Shown here: positions 58,101-64,000 of the stretch, piece by piece
Layout: each line of letters begins with the position of its first letter
Numbering within the stretch: the first letter of the stretch is position 1
Position numbers and translations under genes: made by a program
The notes under the pieces: model-generated
What the model was told of the DNA's origin: nothing
The model's database searches: none
The model's input: the letters and a program-made list of their open reading frames with translations, nothing else
DNA from: Meloidogyne chitwoodi
Lineage: Eukaryota > Nematoda > Chromadorea > Rhabditida > Meloidogynidae
Direction of reading: 5' to 3'
Assembly: GCA_015183035.1 (NCBI GenBank)
Contig: JACZZP010000016.1
Location: 1,860,001-1,924,000, forward strand
DNA length: 64,000 bases

Positions 58101-60979
58101 TATTTGTATGATTTTTGATACACATACGTACAATTTGGGGGTGTAAAGTATATGGAAGAAGGGAAATACAAAGCTCGTTTCTGCTGAAAATTGAAAGAAA
58201 AAATTTTTTCTAATGATAAAAAATTTTTAAAATATATTTTTTAAACTTATTTTATAAAAAAGTTGAAAGAAAAAAGCACGGGCGCCAAGCGGATTCGAAC
58301 CCACTACCTTATCACTACGACCGACAGCCTTATCCACCTGACCAAACAATCTACTTTCTTGAATCTTTTTTTATTACTATATGATTTATTTTTTAAATAA
58401 AATAAACTTACCTAATAAGTTCATTAACACGTTCACTCTCTTTGTGTATATCTACAATAACTGTCTCTATATTATCCCCCAAAGAGGAATGTCTTTGAAC
58501 ATTTCTGGATGAATCAACCACTGTTAGGGCAACATGTGGAAGATTAGCAAAATATTTTGCAAGAGGGTCAGAGACCATTCCAGCGCCAAGAAGTAATACA
58601 TGTCTAGTTGTGGGAGTCATTGCACGAGATTTGTGGGCAGAACGTCTTTTTTTAAAGTAAAAAAATTATTTTTTTTAAAGAATTGAATAAATAATCAATT
58701 TATTTATTTAACATTCTTATCTTTTATTTACCCTTTACCTTTGTTCATTTCTAAGCTCTTCAATATATTTATAATTTGGGGTTAATTCACCATCTGTTGT
58801 AATTATTGCATTTTTTACTTCTTCTGAACATTGTAAAGAATTAAAGGGTTGATCTGTTGAACAATTTAACTTTAAATAAATTATTTTTTTATTTTTAAAT
58901 TATTTTCTTTACCAAATCCATTACATAAGGCAACAGAAGAGAGCCAAATTGTTCACTTGCTTCTACTGGTATTTGTGCTGGCATATTATCAATTGAACAA
59001 ATTAAACAGCCTGAGGGGGCATCAAAACTAAAATTTTAATTTTGGACATTTTGTAATTTGACATTTTGTAATTTTGGACATTTTGAACATTTTTAATTTT
59101 GAACATTTTTAATTTTGACATTTTGAAATATTTACCTATCAGTTGATTGATTCAAATCAGCATCATAAACAGTAAAGGGTTTATCAATAGTTGTACATTC
59201 AGTCATAAATTCAATAGAACCACCAGGGTCAGCAGAAATATCACAAATAGCCATTAATCTGTGTGGGAGAGAAGGACAGCCTGGCACTTCTAAACTTTTG
59301 TTTACTCTGGGTGTTAATAAAACTTTTGCATCCGGAATTGTAAGTAATTTTGGTGTATTTACACCCCAAAAGACACAATTTAGGATTACTGTAGCATATG
59401 GTGCAATCTGTGAAAAATTATTAAATTGACCATTTTTAATAAAATACTCTATTGACCCTTTTGTAACAAATTAATCTATTGACCCTTTTGTAACAAAATA
59501 GTCTTTTGCCCTTTTAAACTACTGTATATTAAATAAACTTTGTCTCCCATAAAAATAAAACTTACTTCACTAGCAAACTTAGAAACATAAAGTTCTGGTT
59601 GTTTTTCAAACTCTTCTCTCTTGTAAACTCCTCCCCCTTTTCTAATCATGTGATCAGCACGAGAAACAACGCAACCATAGACTTTATTTAATTCTTAAAA
59701 TATTTAATTATTTTTAAATTATTTTTTATTTAATTTACGTCCTTTCTTTGCTACTTGAGGTAAAGTACTCGCATCAACAAATTCATGTGGAAAATGTCGG
59801 AAAAGTTCTAAGGCACCTTTTGAAACATTTCCTGTTCCAGTAAAGACTAAAAAACACAAAACATATTTTTCATAATTTTAATAAAAAAACACCAAAAATT
59901 AAAGGCCCAATAGATCTAGGCATTCGATTTAATGCAATTTCATATCCACAATCACGAACAGCATTAATTGCCATATGACTGAAAAATATAAGAAAAAGAG
60001 ATTGAAAATTAATTTAAAAAAAAATTAAATCACAGACCTGTCACTGTAGTTATGTGCCAAACTAAAATATTATTAATATAATTATTTAAAATATTCAAAA
60101 TTATTCAAAAACATACGCAATGTGAATAAAAGGTGTATGATGTCCTAAAGCTAAAAGTCTCAGTCCCAATCCATGTAATATATCAATAAATCCAGTATAT
60201 CCTGCCCATTTTCCAAAATATACAAGACGTCTATTTTCAATATCTGTCATCTTCTCAAAATCTATTAATCTAATTTTTCTTGCCAAAATACTATCCAACA
60301 TTTCCATATTGTCTGGTTGTGCCTTTATTGTATGAGAAAAGAAAGCGTAAGTTTTGTTTGGAATTAAATCCTCAACGGGAACTTGTTTAACGGAAACAAT
60401 TAATTGGGCTTGCGTTAAATCTTCCTGAACTGTTGCGCTAGAGAAAAAAGAAAAGAAAATAAACTTGAATTAAATGAACTAGAGAAAATCAGAAAATAAA
60501 CTTTTTAATAAACTTGTATTTAATAAACTTTAATTTAATAAACTTGTATTTAATAAACTTTAATTTAATAAACTTGTATTTAATAAACTAGAGAAAATCA
60601 GAAAATAAAATTTAAATAGTAAGAGAATAAAAAATAAACTTACCCAGCCACAATATAATCTTGTATTGGAAAAGCTCTCCTATTTGAAGGTTGTATAACT
60701 ACAGACACCCCCTTTTTTGTTAAAACTTTAACATGATTTGGTGTTAAAGGAACTCTTCTCTAAAAATATTATTTTAATTAATAATTAAAATTAAAAAATA
60801 ACCTCCCAAGCATTAATGGTTTCTCTACGAATTCCAACTGTTGGTACACCCCTTCCCAAATATGAAGAATAATTTTGTGGACGAAATGAAGAAGATATAG
60901 AATGATAATCTCGATTAATTTTGATTTTAAAAAAATATTTATAAAAAATAATTCTCGATGTGGAAGGTAAGAGATGCAT
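55162..60979 (-). CDS. aass-1: Alpha-aminoadipic semialdehyde synthase (LKR/SDH)
   Basis: Bifunctional mitochondrial enzyme of lysine breakdown: lysine-ketoglutarate reductase then saccharopine dehydrogenase. The N-terminus at 60979 ([31 protein letters not shown]) suits a mitochondrial presequence. The reductase half starts [20 protein letters not shown] and includes [33 protein letters not shown]. The dehydrogenase half begins at about 58618 with [18 protein letters not shown], a Rossmann GxGxV. The end, [16 protein letters not shown], reaches TAA at 55164-55162. Both halves are present. Roughly 20 exons. Introns contain hairpins, GAGTCT-type words, a tRNA-like relic and a 30-bp tandem repeat. 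Confidence 0.92.
56799..56970. repeat. Two perfect hairpins in AASS intron
   Basis: First: TCCCGTTATAAGGACACC (56799-56816) and its exact reverse complement (56837-56854), loop 20. Second: CTCCCGTTATAAGGACAC (56916-56933) and exact reverse complement (56953-56970), loop 19. The two share the same arm sequence. More TTATAACG words follow to about 57120. Confidence 0.9.
58281..58350 (-). pseudogene. tRNA-like relic in AASS intron
   Basis: On the minus strand, A-box-like TGGTCAGGTGGATAAGGC, a fully paired anticodon stem with loop GTCGTAG (anticodon CGT if real), and B box GGGTTCGAATCC. The T stem has two mismatches and the acceptor does not pair. The best-preserved anticodon arm of the relics here. 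Confidence 0.5.
60470..60615. repeat. 30-bp tandem repeat in AASS intron flanked by direct repeats
   Basis: AATAAACTTGTATTTAATAAACTTTAATTT occurs about 2.5 times. The block is bracketed by direct copies of AACTAGAGAAAATCAGAAAA (about 60478 and 60588). Confidence 0.8.
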
Positions 60980-62126
60980 TTTTGATAGAATTATCCTTAA
61001 TTAAAATTAATTCTATTTAAAAGATCTGAGAGTATTTTTAATTTTATATTTAATTTTCCATATAAGGGCAGAAAATAAAAATGAACTAATTAAATTTATT
61101 TTTATTTTATTTTTTAAACTTAATTCAAATGAAAGTAGATATATACTTAAATTTAAAAATAAATAAAAAATTTCATTTGTATGATGCAATAAATAAAAAT
61201 GATATTAATTTTTTTACTTTTAATTTCTGTAATTTATTTTGGTTCATTTTTTATAAAAAAATAAAAAATATTACTACCATGTGGGTAAAACATATGATTG
61301 ATAATTATTAAGAGAACATGTTTAAAAATAATTTTTTTAATTATTAATTTTTTAAACAAGCAAAGTGCGTGAACTCTACCTAAAAAAAGAAATTATAACT
61401 ACCTAATTTTAATAATAAAAAATAATTTTTGCCTCTAAAGATAAATAAAAATGTGCTCTTCTTTACTAAAAATTTATTTTTCCATTTCTTATCAAAAAGG
61501 ACACATAATGGAAATTTTAATAATTTTTATCAACACAAAACTATTAAAAAAAATAGTCAGCACATGGTTAAATTAAACGAGACTAAAAGACAAAACGTGA
61601 GAAAAAGTAATCAACACGTGAACCAAAAAATTGAAGATGGTTGACAATTAATTATATTTTTATTAATATTAAAAACCGCATGGCTATGGTGTATGTGTTT
61701 ATTTAAAAACTAGTAGTTAATTTTTATGTCGTCAAGAAAATAAAAATGATAAAATACTAAGTATTTATTATTATTAATAACGTGATAAATTTTTTATTTA
61801 ATTTAAGTTTAAAATATAAATAAAATAAAAGTTTGAAAATAATTTAAAAAATTTATTTTTAATTTTAAAAAGTTTTAAATTAAATTTAATATTTAAAACT
61901 TGCAATTTAAATAATGTATCCCGCGAAAGGACTCGAACCTTTCCATTTATTAAAGTAAGCCAAGAATTTTCCAACTACACCATAATGCACACATTACTTA
62001 AGTATAATTTTAAACCAGTTAATTTTAATTTAAAAAAATAATAAATCATCATAATTTAAAGGCCTAAAACTCCAAAAATGTCCCATAAAATTGCAAAACA
62101 ATTAAAAAACAAAAACAAATTATTTT
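60980..62126. other. Intergenic region
   Basis: AT-rich upstream region of AASS. Holds one tRNA-like relic (61920-61990). Open frames at 61129 and 61429 are composition artefacts. Nothing else seen. Confidence 0.5.
61920..61990 (-). pseudogene. tRNA-like relic
   Basis: Minus strand TATGGTGTAGTTGG (A box) and AAGGTTCGAGTCC (B box) with a perfect T stem (AAAGG/CCTTT). The anticodon stem is poor and the acceptor unpaired. Very similar in A box and T arm to the relic at 5704-5776. Confidence 0.5.
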
Positions 62127-63620
62127 TTAATTATCAACCTGTCTAATAGTAATGTTTATTCGACAATTATTTGCATACTCCAAAATTTCCTTTTGTTTAA
62201 CCATTTGAATATATTCTTCACCAAATGGTGCATTTCCATCAAGAATTCTTAAAATAAAAAATAATAATTATAATTAAACAAAAAACCTCGGAACAGCATG
62301 ATAAACTAAACGTTGTTCTCCACTCATAATTAAAATATCTCCAGAACGAAGAAGTAAAGCATCCACTGGATCGTTAAGAGAAGTACCTCCAGTAAGATAA
62401 ATTGCTGATTGGCCAAGAGATATGGAGACGAGTGGATGGGTCAAATCACGTTCAGATCTATTTAATATAGTTGAAATTAGTGGGGTATTTTTGAAAAATT
62501 TTTAGTCTGATGAACAAAAAAAACAACTTTTAGAATGAAATACTTCTTGATAAAAGCTTTAAAAATTATTCTATTAATAAACCTGTCAACGTGAGGAGAA
62601 AGATAAGACTTTTCTGGATAAAAATTCACAATCGCAGCATCAGGAAAGAAATCATCCAATCCTAGACCTAAAAAGATTAAAATAGTAAAAAATAACAAAT
62701 TAAAAAACATACTACAAACAACTAAACGACTCAATTTAACCATTTCATTAGGCAAAGGTTGCCTAGCCAAATTAGAATATTCTTTAGTATTCCAATTATA
62801 ATCATTTCCCATCGTTACCCATCGAAGCTTTTTTGAACAATTTTTGAAGACATCTGATCCTTTGTAAGGATCATTATTTTGAACAAATAAATTTGTAATA
62901 TTTGGAGGTTCTGGATATTCCAATAAACAACGCTCTATCCAGCAAAGTTGTTCTGCAACAGTCAAAACACCTCCAATTATAAATAACCCAGGCCTATTAA
63001 AAATATAATTAAAAAGCCTTTAAAAATTAAATTTTAGCCTCCGAACGGATAAACCTTTTTCAAAATTTTTTTGTATCTTTTAATAAAGTAGAAAAATAAA
63101 ATTTTAAATGCGAAAATGAACAAATTTAAGCTCAAAAAACTTTCAAAAATTCCTCACTTTCGTCAGAAAATATTTTCTTTTGTCTAATCAAATTTTTTAT
63201 TAAATTCTCTACTCAAAGATACAAAAAAGTTAACCGTTTACAAGTTGTAGAGGCTTTAATTTATTTGTCTGGTATCCATAAATTCTTACCGATGCAAAAA
63301 AGTAGTGACAGTCCATTGCTTAATTGGTCTAAAATAGAATGTAAATAAGAATATAAAGAAATTTTTAAATAAACCTCAAACCAGAAATTCCATTGAAAAA
63401 CTTCTCAACAGCAATTAAACATTTGTCAGAAACCTTATTTAAATTAAGCCCTTGGCAGTATTTGTGAGGATCAAGAACAGCAGAAAGATCCAAAGAACGA
63501 TCACGTCTTTTGTAAAATTTAAATTGTTTTTTGAATTCAGAATCCTCATTGTCAGTAAAAGCACTTTCATACACTTAAAAATAAAATATTATAAATAATA
63601 AAATGATTGATTTATTTACT
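62127..63620 (-). CDS. ALKBH1: ALKBH1-type Fe(II)/2-oxoglutarate dioxygenase
   Basis: AlkB-family demethylase acting on nucleic acids (tRNA m1A and mitochondrial tRNA in animals; family knowledge). The N-terminus YESAFTDNEDSEFKKQFKFYKRRD resembles human EDAFRKLFRFYRQ. Then come PIKQWTVTTFL, LTVAEQLCWIERCLLEYPEPPN and LRWVTMGNDYNWNTKEY. The metal site is SPHVDRSERD (HxD), followed by SLGQSAIYLTGGT, SGDILIMSGEQRLVYHAVPR (distal His) and the 2-oxoglutarate arginines in NCRINITIRQ. Core complete. The start codon seems split by an intron: A at 63620 and TG at 63573-63572. Stop TAA 62129-62127. Confidence 0.88.
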
Positions 63621-63893
63621 TGTTTCAAATAAATGTAGAAAAATAATCAAACGTAGAGTAAAATTAGAAAATTCTTGATCTAATTTAATCACAAAACGTA
63701 TTAAGTAGAGAGCATCGCCAAGAAATAAACTTATGGGTACTACCTTGAAAAAGTACTATGCTTTTAAGATTCAGAATTTTTTAAAAGAAAAATCGGAAAC
63801 CAAATCTTAGGAAATTACACAAGTTTTAACAAAGACTAATAAACAACAATTTATATCAAAATAATATTAAATAATTTTTTGCTGAATATATTC
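63621..63893. promoter_or_regulatory. Intercistronic region with possible trans-splice acceptor
   Basis: The 5' leader of ALKBH1 and the 3' flank of the upstream gene. TTTTTCAAG at about 63745 could accept a spliced leader. The leader is open in one frame for about 40 codons but has no ATG. Confidence 0.35.
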
Positions 63894-64000
63894 CTAACGA
63901 ATATTCAAATTATTAAGCAATACTTGAACTCGCGTCTGTAAGAATTCTAGTGAAGCACCTCCATCATATTCAATCACATATGTAACATCTTGATCAGGAA
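63894..64000 (-). CDS. 3' end of an unrecognised gene (partial)
   Basis: Last 34 codons, running off the window edge: PDQDVTYVIEYDGGASLEFL then QTRVQVLLNNLNIR and TAG (63896-63894). Looks like a genuine C-terminus ahead of ALKBH1 on the same strand, about 275 bases apart. Family not recognised. Confidence 0.5.
   Translation of the reverse strand, partial: PDQDVTYVIEYDGGASLEFLQTRVQVLLNNLNIR

Noticed and set aside
1..64000. CRISPR arrays, bacterial operons or prophage
   Set aside because: Repeats here lack unique equal-length spacers, and the genes are intron-rich and eukaryotic.

Overview
The window is nuclear DNA of a nematode. It is strongly AT-rich, genes are broken by many short GT-AG introns with TTTNAG-type acceptors, and several starts sit just behind an acceptor-like TTTTNAG, as expected for spliced-leader trans-splicing. 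The family content (GATA factor ELT-1, moulting protein MLT-10, tyrosinase with ShKT tails) fits a nematode. The base composition and intron style suggest a tylenchid such as a root-knot nematode (Meloidogyne); that assignment is inference.

Layout. 0-6.6 kb: a secreted tyrosinase with ShKT domains (+), a stand-alone ubiquitin-binding ZnF-UBP protein (-), and the mitochondrial RNase P/tRNA methyltransferase subunit TRMT10C (+). 7.6-11.5 kb: a two-finger GATA factor of ELT-1 type (-), preceded by about 8 kb without a convincing gene (11.5-19.5 kb). 19.5-24.3 kb: an MLT-10-like moulting gene with ILSP repeats in small exons (-). 25.2-25.8 kb: a small secreted protein (-). 26.2-34.1 kb: a GCN1-type HEAT protein that seems to begin about 750 residues into the usual protein (-). 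35.4-40 kb, all +: a possible short gene, an F-box-like gene, the TFIIH subunit p44 and the complex I subunit NDUFA6; the last three are close enough to be an operon. 40.7-44.8 kb (+): two unrecognised genes built of frame-preserving exons. The first has four micro-exons of 24-36 nt, each coding a GF...NG repeat. The second codes a signal-like leader, a J-like domain without HPD, a long Glu/Lys-rich region and a ShKT-like end. 45-46 kb: a stand-alone CstF-64-like RRM (-). 46.5-51 kb (+): WAVE/SCAR, then farnesyl diphosphate synthase. 52-54.4 kb: a secreted S1 protease (-). 55.2-61 kb: the lysine-degrading AASS (-). 62.1-63.6 kb: ALKBH1 (-). 63.9 kb: the 3' end of an unrecognised gene (-).

Most genes are housekeeping and functionally independent. 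The unusual content is in the 40.7-44.8 kb pair and in the repeats. These include an ATTCTGATTT/AAATCAGAAT motif family scattered over introns and gaps, one array of which fills a tyrosinase intron flanked by a 10-bp direct repeat. There are also small inverted-repeat elements, two perfect hairpins in an AASS intron, and seven degenerate tRNA-like sequences. Exon borders were read by eye; no search or alignment could be run, and family comparisons come from remembered sequences.
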